From Nigrospora sphaerica (Eukaryota; Ascomycota; Sordariomycetes; Amphisphaeriales; Apiosporaceae): 64,000 nt of DNA. The position numbers and the translations under genes were made by a program. This document shows positions 19,845-32,671 of the stretch, piece after piece. Where the stretch lies: NCBI GenBank assembly GCA_018287875.1, contig JAGVVL010000002.1, positions 2,232,001 to 2,296,000 on the forward strand. Reading direction: 5' to 3'. Within the stretch, counting starts at the first letter, position 1; each line of letters starts with the position of its first letter. Below the pieces are notes generated by a model. That model had not been told where the DNA came from and did no database searches. It saw only the letters and a program-made list of their open reading frames with translations.

Positions 19845-21529
19845 CGCCGTCATCCCGCGTGTGTGGTTCTTGTACAATAATTCTGCATCGTAGACGGCGG
19901 CGCTGGCCGTTGGCTTGTCTGCATGGGAGGCGCAAACAGGGGAGCATAGCATCTTGAAGGGCTCATAGACCAAAGGCCCGGCGGTACAAATTCTACGCTA
20001 GGGAGTTAATTCGACACACGGCCGTCAAAGGCCAGTTGTCTTTTACCGTATTACTACAAGCGCGGCCCAGGTCAATCCATTGGCTCCTTTCCCGTTGAGA
20101 AGTTGGATAGCGCCCTCTCTTCGCTTCAGAGCCTGCCCAAGCGTGAAAACAGTGCTGTCCCACGATGATGAGTCATCTCTTGTCCTCAGCTTGGAAGTAT
20201 TTTTATCCGTACTTCGTAACAATTGCAGGCGAGCCTCCGCACGTCCTGTTGCCATATGGTGAGTTTCGGAGCAGGCAACCGATGCACGGTTTCGGGGCGA
20301 ATCAGTTCCCCTTTAAGAAATGCCGAGGATCGGCTGGGCTCTGGGTTCTGCCGGCGTTGTAGTGATTGCCAGGCGTCGGTCCCCGATGCAGACCCGTCCC
20401 ACCATTCACTTGGCAGGGGCTGGTTTTTGTGTATCTTGAGAGACCACATATCTTGAGAGACCGGCTGGTGACGCTCAGCGAGGCTCCTAGTTTTGCCATA
20501 ATCATCCGCAGCTCGCATCTCCGGTTCATTTAACCTACAGTAGCCGAGGATTTACGGGTCTCTTACCGCCTCGAGCGACCTACCCTAAACGACAGCATTG
20601 GGTTTCAGCGGGCCGATATGTCGCCTCCGTCACCGCGAAGCATGATCTGATATTTCTGGCAGGGTTTAGTACTAACAGCTTCAACAAGCCAACGGGTTAG
20701 CCGCGGGGACGACGAACCGGTCTTCCGCTGCTCAGCCTCATTGAGAGTGTTGATGAAGTACCGCCTCTTATTGTTTTTGTACTCCAGGTGCCTCTTCCGG
20801 TGCTGTGGGGCGGCGTCTCCTCCACGCTCCGTCTCGGCCGCCGGTAAGTGGTACTTAACGTATTTCGGTGGCCAAGAGGTAAAAGTACTGGCGTCTGAAC
20901 TTATAGACCGGATCCCCCGCGTGCGGGTTTCCCTCGGCGTTCCCCTGGATGAGAAGAGAAGGCCTGTTGGAAGAGACCAGCAGAGCATTTGGCCCGGCTG
21001 CCGAGAGTCTTATCTTTCCGGCCAGCATTGACCAATCAGGTGTGTTTGACTATCGGACGACACACGGAGCGGACATACTTCACAAGGGTAGTGGAGCCAA
21101 GGGCGATTTGATATATTGGAGCGCTGCCGAAGGCTCACCTAGTGCCTCGACTCTTTTCCCAGTAACATGAACCAGAGCAGAGTCGTTCACGCTTTTCTTT
21201 TGCCCAGTGTTGGTCGACCTGGCCTGACTGATCCGACTGACTTGCTTGCCTTGGCCAGTTCCGGTCGCTAATGAGAAGTCGATTTCAGCGTCAGCTACGG
21301 ATGCGGCTGCACCACCGCTATCACATCCGCCTGCCCGCTGAATCGTATTCCGCAATTACACAGCATCATGTAGGCGATCCCTGCGGCCTCCCCAACGTAT
21401 CGACATCTTATCTGGCAACCACCCTGGACCCTCGTCCCATCTTGCTTTCCCCCTCTCTTCTCACTTTACCTCGCCCCCCGGGAACGCTATTCGTATGACG
21501 AAGTTGCCTGGGTGCAAAGCGTTGGAGCG
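19845..21529. other. Intergenic region
   Basis: About 1.7 kb between the dehydrogenase and kinase-like genes, with no recognisable gene. A short direct repeat (ATCTTGAGAGACC, twice) occurs at 20433-20462. Parts around 20480-20900 look less GC-rich than the flanking genes. Confidence 0.45.
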
Positions 21530-23392
21530 ATGTGGTGGGACGAGGTCCGGATCGAGACGACTGTTACCAGGCAGTTCGTAAGCGATCAACTGCAGCCCCA
21601 GGAGGCCGAGGCCCTGGGCCACGCTTTGAGGCTAGGCGACGGTCCCGCCGAGGGCACATACTGGGCATGGATTCGGGACAAAGCAAAGCGCATCTTTCTG
21701 ATCCTGGTAGATCTAGAGCTGCCAGACCAGATCTTTGGCCTGGTCGACAACGGCTGGGAGGAGTACGAGTCACCCTTGCCCCTATCCTTCAGCCCCCCTC
21801 CTTTCATGATAACTCTTTGGGAATTTCTCAATCAAAAGCCAGGCGTACAGGTTGATTCTGTCCGCCTGGCGCTTGATTTGACGTGGCCAATGTGCGAGAG
21901 TACGCGCTGATCGTTGCGGTGTAGTGGCGATTTACCCATCACCCTGGAACAGGCCGAACGCCTGGCTTTCACAGCTGCAGGCAAGAACAGCAGATTCGAC
22001 AAAAAACTCTTTTACTACCGGCAGTTCCACTATTTGGTGAGGAACATCGAGAAGGGCGGGCAGTTGGTGTATGACCATGACGAAGTGGTTCCCCTCAACG
22101 GCGCGGACGGGCGGCCAGTGGCAAGCCCTGCTGTTGAGAAGGTCGAGCTCCCAAACAATTCGGGCGTAGTACTTTCGCGGCGCCGCATCGCTATAGGGAG
22201 AGGATCTGGTGGTCTGTCTACCTCGGACTTTCTGTACGAGATCAACCGAGCCAAGCACGTCCAACATGGCCACATTGCCTCTTACTTTGCGTCGTACATC
22301 CACCAGGGCTTCGGCTACGTCCTCTTCGCCCCAGCAGGCGACTACAATCTCAAGACGGTACTGGCCAACATGCCGGCACCGCTGAAGGTCCTGGCCAAGG
22401 AGGAAAGAAGGGAGCACATCATGAACTGGATCCACTGCCTTGTCGACGCCCTGTGTTACCTCCACAGCCGGGGTTACTCCCACGGCAACATCCGCCTGTC
22501 AACTGTGTGGTTCAACACGCAGCACCATGTCTTTTTCGCGGACCTGTCGCGGCTGGGCACGGAGGCCCTGGCAGGCCCCTCAGACAAGGCTGCTTTTGAT
22601 AAGGAGGCGTATGACTACGCCGCGCCCGAGCAATGGTTCCGGCCACGGAAGGTCACGCTGAGCTCGCGACCGCTCAGCCCTCCAGACCAGTGCGCGAGCC
22701 CCCGGTACGCACCGGAGCCGGGGACCCCGGGCCCCGGGCCGACACCGCCGACGCCGACGCCGACGCCGCAGCTCAACCCGCAGGCGGCCGACATCTTCTC
22801 GCTGGGCTGCTTGATCCTCGAGCTGCTCGGCCTGCTCATGAAGCGCACTACGCGCTCCTTCGCCTCGCACCGGGCGGCCAAAAACAAGCAGGCGGGCCGC
22901 GGCGGTGCCCTGCCGGACGCGTCCTTCCACAAGAACCTCGGCCAGCTCGACGCGTGGATGGCCGGCCTGGTCAAGGAGGCCGGGAAGAAGAAGGGCAAGG
23001 GGAAGCCCGTGTTCGCGGGCGTGGGGCCAATGCTGGCGGTGGCGGCGCGCATGGTGGCGGCGGCACCGCACCAGCGGCCCACGGCCGACGACGTCGAGCA
23101 GGCCACCTACCGGATCCTGCGCGAGGACTGCCAGATCACCGAGCCGCACTGCGTGCACCAGTACGGCGGCTGGGACTTCGGCGCCGGCGAGGGCGACCGC
23201 GCCGTCATCGTCGGACACCGGCCCGGCGTCCCGTCCTTGCCCTCTTTAACGCACAAGCGCGGCGCCAGTGCCGACGGGGGCCGGGGCAGCAGCAGTCCCG
23301 CCGTGAGCGGTCTCGAGGCGATCCAGAGCATTCGCACAAATAGGGTGAGAACAGTTTCCCCGGGGCGGGACAGGAGTGCGCGTGGGTGCTGA
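21530..23392 (+). CDS. Protein kinase-like protein, predicted pseudokinase
   Basis: The model is 21530-21762 joined to 21925-23392 (566 residues). The kinase-fold core spans about residues 160-480. The helix C Glu183 lies in SDFLYEINRA. The catalytic loop reads HGNIRLSTVW (264-273) instead of HRDLKPEN, so the catalytic Asp is Asn266 and the Lys is Arg. The DFG region is reduced to FADLSR (284 = Asp). The APE motif survives as YAAPEQW (311-313), and ADIFSLGCLILELL keeps the helix F Asp. No clear beta-3 lysine is seen (RRRIAIGRG). A Pro/Thr-rich insert follows APE. Similar kinase-like proteins, often degenerate, occur in many Sordariomycetes; their role is unknown. The donor at 21763 (GTACGA) is a choice over a second in-phase one at 21769; the 5' end is the least certain part. 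Confidence 0.75.
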
Positions 23393-25375
23393 CGAGAAAG
23401 GGCAGAGTAGTGGTAGTGGAAGCACGCAGACACTCGGCTGAAAATCCTCGAGGCAGGAGAGGGTTCGCCGGGGGCTCTTGGTGTATGTCGGATATCCTGT
23501 TCGGGGGGCTCTCCCCCAGGGCTAGTGGTTAGTTGTCACGGGGTAAGAAGCTTACGGGAATGGCGCACGAGATCACGATAGCCAGGCTGGGAGTGCGTGG
23601 TAGATGGGTTGTTGGCTCGGGCGAAGAAAAGGGTAGGTACATGTATTTGTATAGTTGATAGCCGGATCTTAGCTACATGTGTGCCAATTTCCTCCACCTT
23701 TTTTACCGGTATTTCTTTCTATGCGGCACGCCTCTGGCCGCCTCGGCTCACTGGCTTGTTTTGCGGTCCGGAACACAGACGAGATTAGATGTGCAATCTA
23801 TGATCGCTTCTTCTCCTCCTTCTCTTGTCGAGGTACACAGGTACACCACCTGGGGCGCCAGCTGGGCTTGGCGGCACGCGTCGAAAAGCCAATGAGAAGG
23901 GGCGACGACAACACGAACACGACACAAGAAGTGAGTTCTGGACGGTACATACATGATACATTAGTGCATACATACGCATACATGCACATGCATACGCAGA
24001 CACGGCCTCAGCCATGTTCACCATCCTGATCTGGAAAATAAGAGCCTCACCGGCCAGGCGACGGGCACCATTTCGGCGGGCCTGGGCGTTCCGGAAGGAA
24101 AAAGAAAGGAAAAGGAAAACAGACGGCATCGTTGCACCGGTGCGCAGTTAGCCGTCGAGTCAGGAAAGTTGAACGGATCTCGTTTTGGTTACGAGCCAAC
24201 GGGCCTTCTCTCGCTTGATTGCTCGTCTAAGGCCCGTTATCCTCCCCCCGGCGCCCTCTTGGACCGGTTCAGCAGGTTGCCTGACAGGCTCTTGCTCCCC
24301 GCTCCCGGACCCAAGGCGAAAGGGAACGGGAACAGGGGTGTGGCCTGATAGCCTCCTACGTCGTCCGTACTTAGGGCTGGGAGCCGGAGCAAAATGACAC
24401 GACGGCCCCATGAGTGTATTGGGACATTGACCCCTCGGCGTTACGTGCCGCCTGGATGTGCTTGCCCTCCATCCTTCCGACTTCTCCTCCTTCCGCTACT
24501 ACTTCCTCTTATCCTTCTGCGTGGTCAGCGGGCCGGTAGATGAGTAAGACGGGTACTATATCTAAACGCAGGCCGTATTCAAGCCCCGGTCCCGGCATAT
24601 ACTCATGGATGGTCCCGTAAGGAGTAGCTTACGCTGGATGCAGCAGGTGGGCGCCGTTCGGCAGCGTTGGTCTTATCTTTGACAGCTTGGCGGAACGAAG
24701 CGAACGGCGGTCCAGGCGATCGGCAAGACTGGCCGTGGGCGGCAGCGCTATCTAAGATGTATCCATCTATATGCGGGCGGAGCTTGTGCCACTAGTCGGA
24801 CGCAATGCCGCTCTAGCGCCATCGCGTCACTGTTACTTGTCACCGTCACCGCCGCTTGTCCAAGGTTCAGCCGCCAACCAACGCGCGGCTGTGAAATTAT
24901 CAAATTCATTCTGGTGTACGCGATGCTGGCCCAGATCGCCGAGGGGCGCGGTTGCGCGTGGGCAATCACGGCCATGGGCGTGACGTAGCTGCACCGCTGG
25001 TCCCCTTCGAACTCGCACCACGGCCGTACAGACAGACAGGCCGCCGACGTGACACGGTCGATCCCCCTCGTGGTAGCCGTCATCTCCGGCCGTGACAACG
25101 AACGTCCATCCACAGGACGACGAGGACGGCGAGGATGCCCGCCTGTCGTGCGAGGGTTGTTCACGCGTGGCCCGGAGACAGGCTCAGACAGGACAGTAGC
25201 TACAGTAGGTGACAGCAATATTCCATACGCGCCGGCGAACGGCAGAACCCAGGCAAGCGGCAAAGGCAAAGACTGGCCGATAGACTTCCCTCATCCCATC
25301 GTGACAGCACTGGCAGGCTACCAAGGGTATGAGTACTAACCAATACGTCCATACTTACCTAGTTAGTTCTATCCA

Positions 25376-25381
25376 TATAAA
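25376..25381 (+). promoter_or_regulatory. TATA box candidate
   Basis: TATAAA lies 47 bases upstream of the ATG at 25423 and could drive a small gene there. No transcript evidence is available. Confidence 0.25.
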
Positions 25382-25422
25382 GCGGGCGGCCTTAGCTCGC
25401 TCCGGGCCCCGCCCCGGCAAGC

Positions 25423-25808
25423 ATGCAGGTTTCGCTGTCTAGGTGCGTTCTCCCGGTGCAGACATCGTTTTCTGGCTTTTGCCCGGGCCGACCGCTGGAC
25501 GATCCAAGCAGGCACTACTTCTTTCGCTTCGTACACTGCCTCACCAGCTAGCGCGGCCCGGACGTGGATCTGCCACAGGCGAGACAGGCTACTCAGCATC
25601 CTCGGCGCCCTGGCCGGTAGCAGTCGGCCGGCCATCTTGGCCCAAGACGCGCCTCGCTACGCGCAGACCCGCGTGTTGCCTCAGCAGGACGACTGGTTGC
25701 TGCCTCGACGGGTTGTGCAACACCACCCACACGGCCTGGGCTGCCGTGATGGGACCCCAGGCGAGATCCATCCTTCACCGGGTCCCCCAGTCGGCCCGTC
25801 ATGGATAA
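25423..25808 (+). other. Possible small cysteine-rich gene or gene relic
   Basis: An ATG at 25423 begins a hydrophobic-looking start (MQVSLS) directly followed by a GTGCGT donor-like site. About 230 bases downstream, the frame of 25443-25808 reads PACCLSRTTGCCLDGLCNTT, a dense Cys pattern like those of small secreted fungal proteins. I could not find a splice pattern that joins the two parts in frame, so this may be a relic, a mis-called frame or chance. No family was recognised. Confidence 0.2.
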
Positions 25809-26506
25809 TAGCCAAACCTCCCTCGCTTCGCTCGTCTGAATCCTCGTCTCCTCGCTCCACTCCCCCATTTGTTCCCCCGCCAGCCCAACCCCGTATCCTG
25901 GATCAAAGAAACCTGTGCGGAGGAGGGGAACCAGTCAGCCGGTGTCCTGACTAGGTAGTAGGGACCGAGTCTTCGCTGTTTAAACGTCCGCCGTCGTCGG
26001 CCTTGGTTGCTCTTGCTGTCATTGTTGTTGGTGTGGCTGCTGCTGTTGTTGTTCGTTTCGACGCTCGCTCCCGCCTTCCAAGGTAAGGGGATTATTTCCG
26101 CACGCCGTCCCGTCTCATCGCCTTCGCCCACTTACACAAACGCAGGCAGAACCCAGCCTACCTACCTCCCCGTCGTGTTGTCCCTCCCAATATTCACGAC
26201 ACCCGGTGTGAAATCGTTGACAAGCTTTTGCCGAGCCTGGGTCCCAACGCCTCCCCTGTGCGCCAACCGTCTTAGCATTTGGGAAGTCTGTGCCTGCCCT
26301 CGCCCTTGTTCGCCCGTGCCCCAACCGCGCGCGCCCGAGTACTTGGCATCTCGTCCGAGAGCCTTGACGGGCCTGACTGCGTCTACGATATAGCAAACGC
26401 CTCGCATCTAACCCCCTTGGATACCGGTGTCGATTGCCTGCGTCGGTTGGTCGCTCAGCGTTGGTCGTCCAAGCTCATCTGCTCCCCGTCCATTCCACCG
26501 CCCCAG

Positions 26507-28129
26507 ATGCGTGCTTCGAGCTCCCTTGCCGTCCTGGCGGCTGTTGGCGGTGTTGTCGAGGCCGCCCTGCCCACGGTCAAGGCCGTAGGCAACAAGTTCT
26601 TCACCGAAGATGGTAACCAGTTCTTCATAAAGGGTAAAAGTCCTTTCTCGACTGGCTTGTACGCCGGGGTCCGATGGCTGACGATGATTACAGGCATTGC
26701 CTACCAGTTGGTTCCCGGTCAGTGCCCCGCGGCAGAACGCCTCTTGATGCCGTTGCCAAACTCTAACCTTGCGATGCGTAGATGACCCTCTGGTCGACAC
26801 GGAGCAATGCACCCGCGATGCAAAGCTCATGAAGACGCTGGGAGCCAATACGATCCGGGTGTATCATGTTGATGCCGACGCCGACCACGATGGCTGCATG
26901 GCGGCTTTCGACGACGCCGGCATCTACGCCCTGATCGACATGGATACCTTCAGCACCTACATTCTCCCCGTAAGTCGTCTTCCCGGCGTTGAGGTTGGTG
27001 GTGCGTTTTTGGGCTGACAGCCGGCCTACCAGGACGCGCCCGGGTGGAGCGAGACTCAGTTGACGGCCTACACGCGTGTCATGGACACCTTCTCCAAGTA
27101 CGACAACCTCCTCGGCCTCTTCGTGGGCAACGAGGTCATAAGCCAGGAACATCATTCTCGCGCCGCCCCCTTCATCAAGGCCGCAGTGCGTGACACCAAG
27201 GCACACCTCAAGGCCCGCGGTTACCGCAACATCCCCGTGGGCTACTCGGCTGCCGACATTGCGCAGCTGCGGCCCATGCTTCAGGATTACCTCACGTGCG
27301 GGGGAAACGCTTCGGAGAGCATTGAATTCTTCGCTCTCAACTCGTACGAGTGGTGCGACCCCTCAACGTACGCCACGTCGGGCTATACCGCCCTGAACGA
27401 GCAGGCCAAGGACTTCCCCGTGCCCATCTTCTTCTCCGAGACTGGCTGTAACGTGCCCGGCCCACGCCTTTTCGAAGACCAGGCCGCCATCTTCGGCCCT
27501 GAGATGGTATCCGACTGGTCTGGCGCTATGGTCTACGAGTGGATCGAGGAGGCGAACCACTACGGGCTCATCTCCTACGGCCCCAAGGTTGACCCTACGG
27601 TAACGGGCGCCAACATTGATGGAGGCTTTACACGCAAGGGCGAGCCGACCCCGGTCACGCCCGACTTTGACAACTTGAAGAAGCAGTGGGCCAAGATCAC
27701 GCCAACCGGCATAGCTCGGTCCGACTACGACCCCAAGCACGTCTCGACGCGGGCATGCCCGTCAGCCACGGGGGGTGGCTGGCTGGTTGACGGCAACGTT
27801 CCACTCCCGACTCTGGGTGCCAAGCTGGATGCCGTACCCAGCCGCTCATCCTCGTCCAACCCGCCCGGCTCCGGCTCCGGTTCTGGTTCCGACACCGGCA
27901 CTCCGGCCAGTGGGGCCGCCGAGCCCACCAGTTCCCCCGATAATGCTGTCTCGGGTTCTAGAGAGTTCACGGGTATGACAGCAGGCCTTTTGAGTGTCAT
28001 GCTCATCTTTACTTGTAAGTTTCGCTGGCAATGCCCCATTTCGTTAGCCTCCCGATCTTCTCTCAGGGTTTGGAAGCCCCTGGGCCGCTGGTTCTTGGCT
28101 GACGTCTGCTTATCGCAGTCTGGTTGTAA
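26507..28129 (+). CDS. GPI-anchored 1,3-beta-glucanosyltransferase, GH72
   Basis: Five exons (26507-26633, 26694-26717, 26782-26969, 27033-28014, 28119-28129) give 443 residues. The enzyme cuts and re-joins beta-1,3-glucan chains in the cell wall (Gas/Gel family). Residues 1-19 are a signal peptide. The catalytic pair is Glu147 in LFVGNEVISQ and Glu249 in PIFFSETGCN; the run NTIRVYHVDADADHDGCM is typical of the family. There is no C-terminal X8/CBM43 module. Instead a Ser/Gly/Pro linker leads to a hydrophobic tail (MTAGLLSVMLIFTFWL), the expected GPI-attachment signal. Exon 2 is only 24 bases, and the last exon is 11 bases, encoding the final residues. All junctions keep phase and fit GT-AG. 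The enzyme acts at the plasma membrane and wall. Confidence 0.92.
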
Positions 28130-31100
28130 ACGTCTTGGAACGTGGGGCAGACTGCTGCTTCTGCTACCGGTTTTTCTGAAGCCATTTCCGGATAACATGA
28201 TCGTCGACCCCTAGCCTGCCACTTGTAAGGCATTACTTTGCTTGGGTCCTTTCACTTCTTGATACCCTACACCCTCCCTGGATCGTAGGACGGCGGGGTG
28301 TTGTTTTGGTAAAGCCCTGATCGCATACGCTGGACGGACGGAGGCGTTTTATGGCTGATGACCAGGATATGAGTAATGCTGGAACGACGGATATACCACA
28401 TCGGTCATGGTGGGCGGACGACCGGACCATGCATGTTTAGTATCGAATTCCCCTGCGCAAGTGTACGCAGGCTGGCATAAGGAGAAAGAGGACGGAAGCA
28501 GGGCTTGGAGAGGGAAACGCCCATGTAGGTTTTTGCCGTGTGGCATAATAGATGCTCTCGGGTCTTTTCGCGAATAGGTAACACAGGAATAAAACCCCGA
28601 AGGAAACCAGTTGTTTACGGCGTTGCTGGTCCGCGAGACGCATGGTTCTTTCCAACGCCTTCAGGATCGACGAAAAGGTGAATAGCCTGCGAAAGCGCCG
28701 AGTGTCCTTTGCCTGTATGAACAAAACATAGACGCTCCTGTTTAGCAGGGACAACGCTACATGTCACTCTACTGGATTTGGGATGACGTTGCTGGGGGGG
28801 GATCGCAATGCGCCGAGGAGCTTGTCCAACACTTACGAGGGCGCCCGAGGTTGCATTCATCACCCGGTGTGTACAAGCAACCCTCGCAACAAGAAAGAGG
28901 AGCCAAAGTCGGCTGGCCCCCCAAAAAGGAGGTGATGAGGCCTTTGAGGCGCGGGTCCTTCCGTCCTGTCCGGCCGGCTCTACCGTGCCGGCTCGTTGAC
29001 GGGGCCGTGTCTCCCGTTCCCAGGATCCATCCGTCTAGCTTACTATACCTCGGACTTCGGTTACTAAACCCACCTCCCAAAATAACCGACACGGCGAATT
29101 CTGTACCCCGCTGTGGGAGACTGGGAGATCGAGACCCGCCGATCGGTCTCAGAGTGGGGGCTGAGGCTGGGGGTCGGGCCACTGTAATGCGGGGGGGTGC
29201 CTCCGGCTCCGGCCGTGGACATGGCGAACCCCGGCATGACTTGCCTCGAGGGAGGCTATACACCGACAGCATTATAGCCATGGCGGCTGCGACTCGTCAG
29301 CGCGGGGAGGGGGATGGCACACCACTAAACTTCGTGATCGCCATATCATGATGGCTAGCAAGGATGAGCTTCCAGCTGTCCGTGCATCCCCTCCCGGTCC
29401 GGCCGGGCGGGGAGGGGTACCAATATCGCAGCTGCAAACGGCCTATAATCAGCCACCGCTCCCTTGCATTTCCATCGCTGCAGGCCTTGATCTATGAACC
29501 ACGTCATCCACCACGACAGCGTACGCATGCAGAATGACAAAGAGCAAGCCTCCGTGGGCCCCAGGTCTGCGCCTGGAAGCTCGGGAAGGGCCGCGGCGTG
29601 GCAGAAGTGTATGCTGAGTGAAGCTTTCCACCCAAGGGAGCAAGACAAAAAGTAGGGCAGGGGGAACGGGGCAGTGGGGGGCTCGTGAGAGACCCAAGTG
29701 CTGGCCGCCGAGGCAGTGTGTAATCCAAACGACTCGTAGTATAACGAACAACCACAGCGCTTGCGCTCAACAAACGCACCATCTTCCCTTATCAGGGAGG
29801 TGGTTATGGTGCTTACATGTCATATCTCTATCTGGGCGCCATTTTGGTTGGACAGCGGACCACATCTCGGAAAGCCACATCCAGGTTGGTCTGAACTAGG
29901 GGATGCAGGACGCTCTTGCCTATCGCACACATTTCCTGATGGTGTATGGGCGGAGGGCACTTCGGATCGAACAGCCTGCATGCGATTTTCAGGTGCCCGA
30001 CCAGTCGCTCGAAACCGGAGGATATCCCGAAGCCGTGGGCCAAGGAGCCGACTGTTACATGAGGTACATGGCCCCAAGCGGCCAAGGGCAGGCAAGCCCG
30101 AATGGCACTGGCTGCTCTCGTGGCAGGTGACCCGGTAGAGACCAGTCGTGGACGAGGCAGTGACGTGTAGCCACGGCGCAGGATCCTCTTCCATCGGTGT
30201 AGGGAAATGCACGTACTCGGCCCAAACGCAGGTGACTTGTCACGGCCCAACCCGGAAGGCCTATTTTCCGGCCTGGACTCGGGTCAGTAAGGCGGCACAT
30301 GCACACGGGCGATGTGGTGCATGAGGCGCTGTGTGTCATTTGCGACAGGAAATAAGAAGCAGAATGGCGCCCCGTGGGGGAAAAAACGACCAGGGGTTGC
30401 CTCTAGGTAGTCGTACGACCACTGCGGCCCTGATGCCAAGCAGATTCGCGAAGCCAACAATGCCGTCGATACGGTGCATCGCGCCCCATCCGCCACACTG
30501 TTTGGGAAGGCGTGTATGCAGCCGTCGGCCATTGCTGCAGCAAAAGCTCGTGTGGCGGGCGACCGAGTTAGGGGGAGGCTCGTGGAGCGATCCAAGGTCG
30601 ATCTAAGCTCGACTAACAGCTGCGGTTTTCCGAACAGAATCCGACGGCCCGCGGCGCGGCTCTACTCCCAGAGACACGGGCGGGAGCAGTCGAAAGGCTC
30701 AAAGCCGATAGGGCTGGAGGCTCGCCAGGCTAATCTCAAGCCCGTGATTGATGATGTGTAGCCCGACCCGAGAGCGTAGCGAAGGGTGGGGGAAAGGGGG
30801 CCCTGCGTGAGCGAGAAAGGCTGCGTAGCGGCTTATCCCTATTCCCGGGCAACGGCAAAGTGAGACAGGCACCCGAGGGCTTGCCTTCTTTCTGGGCATC
30901 CGAGTTCAATGCCGGTTGGCAGGCTGGCAGTGGAGCGAAGCGTTTCTGACGAGCGGCGCAGCCTCCGTAACGCAAACCCATGGATGCCACAAATCTGCCT
31001 GTCAACCTGGGTCCATCCCCGGCGGTGGGGAAAACAAGACTGGACTGGCGGCGCTGCAAGGTAAGCAACAGCGCCCTAGGGTGAGGGCACACACGTCTGT

Positions 31101-32671
31101 ATAAATGCGCAAGGGCATAGGTCGGTGTTCCGGATCAACATAGTACCGCGAAGTACTTTACAAGACACTTATGGAGCGTTGGGCACGCACGTAGATACTA
31201 GGAGTATGTCTACTTACCTAGGTAGGTAGGTAGGAAGTAAAACCTGTGAGTACGATGAGCTGAATTGTTAGGGTATTTGAGGTATACGTCCTTCCGTGTA
31301 GGGCCGTGAAACTGACCCATACATTCATGAACGATCTTGGCGCAGGGACAGGCGGCTGCTAGTGAGTACATGGTACTGACTTGGGAAAAGGGTTGCAGCT
31401 CGCGGCCCCGTTCCCGGGGCTACCCGGTTAACATGAGGGCCCTCCAGGTTCTCGCCAAGCACCTGCATAGAACATGCGCCCAGGGCTCCCAACTCCACCC
31501 GTCTATAGTAGGTGACGGTCAATCATAGAAGCGATAGGCAGGTAGCTTCCGGACGGGCTGACGTGGAGAAAACATACACACACTGTCGATGGGGTGGACG
31601 GGTATGTGTGCGGCCGGATAGCCACCCGAATGGCTCCCAAACGGGATGCACGTCCATGCGGATGGATGCCATCAAGCCAACGTCATCAATGTCTGGGCCC
31701 CCGTACGCCGTGCATTGGAAGAAAAAGATTCGACGTCCACCTGAGGGTTGGCGTGGTGGTGTTGATTTGGTGGACGATAGGGTGAAGAGGGAGGTAGGTA
31801 TGCAATATATGGATGGGACGGTGGGATCCAGGGTGCTGTAAATCTGGGCGGGATAGGTGGGCTTCATCGTTTAGGTGCTTACCCTGCTTCTCCAAGTACT
31901 AACGTAAATACTGTATGTACATGAAGTAAGTACTTCAGTAGCCCGTACCTACTAAACTGGAGTTGTTGAGGCAAGTCCGCTCTTTACCTAGGTTTGATAG
32001 GTTCGGTCCAGTCAAAGTGAAAGCTGGAGCACAGCACGAGGGGTAGATATCAATACAAGGCTCTATTAAATTCCAGTGTGCAGTATCTGGGCGGGGCTCC
32101 ATCTCACGGCATGGGGATGGGATGGGATGGAAGAAGGGGTTGAAAGAGCCCGGGGCAGGGCTCTTTCCACATCCCCAGCCGCTTCATCCATGCATCGGCC
32201 GTGCATTAGCACACACACTCTGCTCTGCTCCCCACAATTACCCAGAACGTCCACTGCTCCTGCTCCTGGTGACGGCTCATGATCACGCACGCCCACGACC
32301 ACCACGCCCGACCACCGCGGGCGTGAGAGCACCGACATCGCCGCCCATCATCTCAACGGCCCAACTCCGTCCGGCCCTTTTCCCCTGGCGCCACCGGCAC
32401 CGCCGGCGCCGCATCGCACCGGTTGGCGTAGTTGCCTTAGTTCCCCCACTTGTCGTGGGAGGGGCGTGTCTGTTGTGGCCCGAACCTATCGCGGCTCTCG
32501 CCGCTCCTCACCTCGCCTCGGCAAAGCGAGCCTGTCCCTTGCCCGCTACCTCGCTCCTACCCATTCGCACACATACCATAATACCTCCTGCCCAGGTACC
32601 TGGCTGGCTACTTACCTACTTTCCAAACCTACTTGAACTGACCGACACCCTATTTATACTGAGAGACGGCC
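28130..32671. other. Large gene-free interval
   Basis: About 4.5 kb, the longest stretch without a recognisable gene. Open frames (for example 28761-29351, 29761-30138) have no domain-like features. A TATAAA occurs at 31100 without a convincing frame after it. TACCTAGGTA-type motifs lie at 31216-31225 and around 31986. It may contain non-coding RNA, decayed sequence or regulatory DNA; I could not tell which. The right end is the CT/CA-rich leader of the next gene. Confidence 0.45.

Larger units (their letters stand above)
23393..26506. other. Long intergenic region
   Basis: About 3.1 kb with no secure gene. Between 24780 and 25340 both strands carry open frames without family resemblance. 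A TATA box at 25376 and a Cys-rich frame at 25443-25808 may mark a small gene (separate entry). The last 500 bases are probably promoter and leader of the GH72 gene. Confidence 0.45.

Noticed and set aside
20433..20462. Short direct repeat as a transposon target duplication
   Set aside because: Two adjacent 13-base copies with no element between or beside them; too little to call a mobile element.
28761..29351. 196-codon frame in the large gap
   Set aside because: Unrelated composition, no start context of note, and an equally long frame on the opposite strand.
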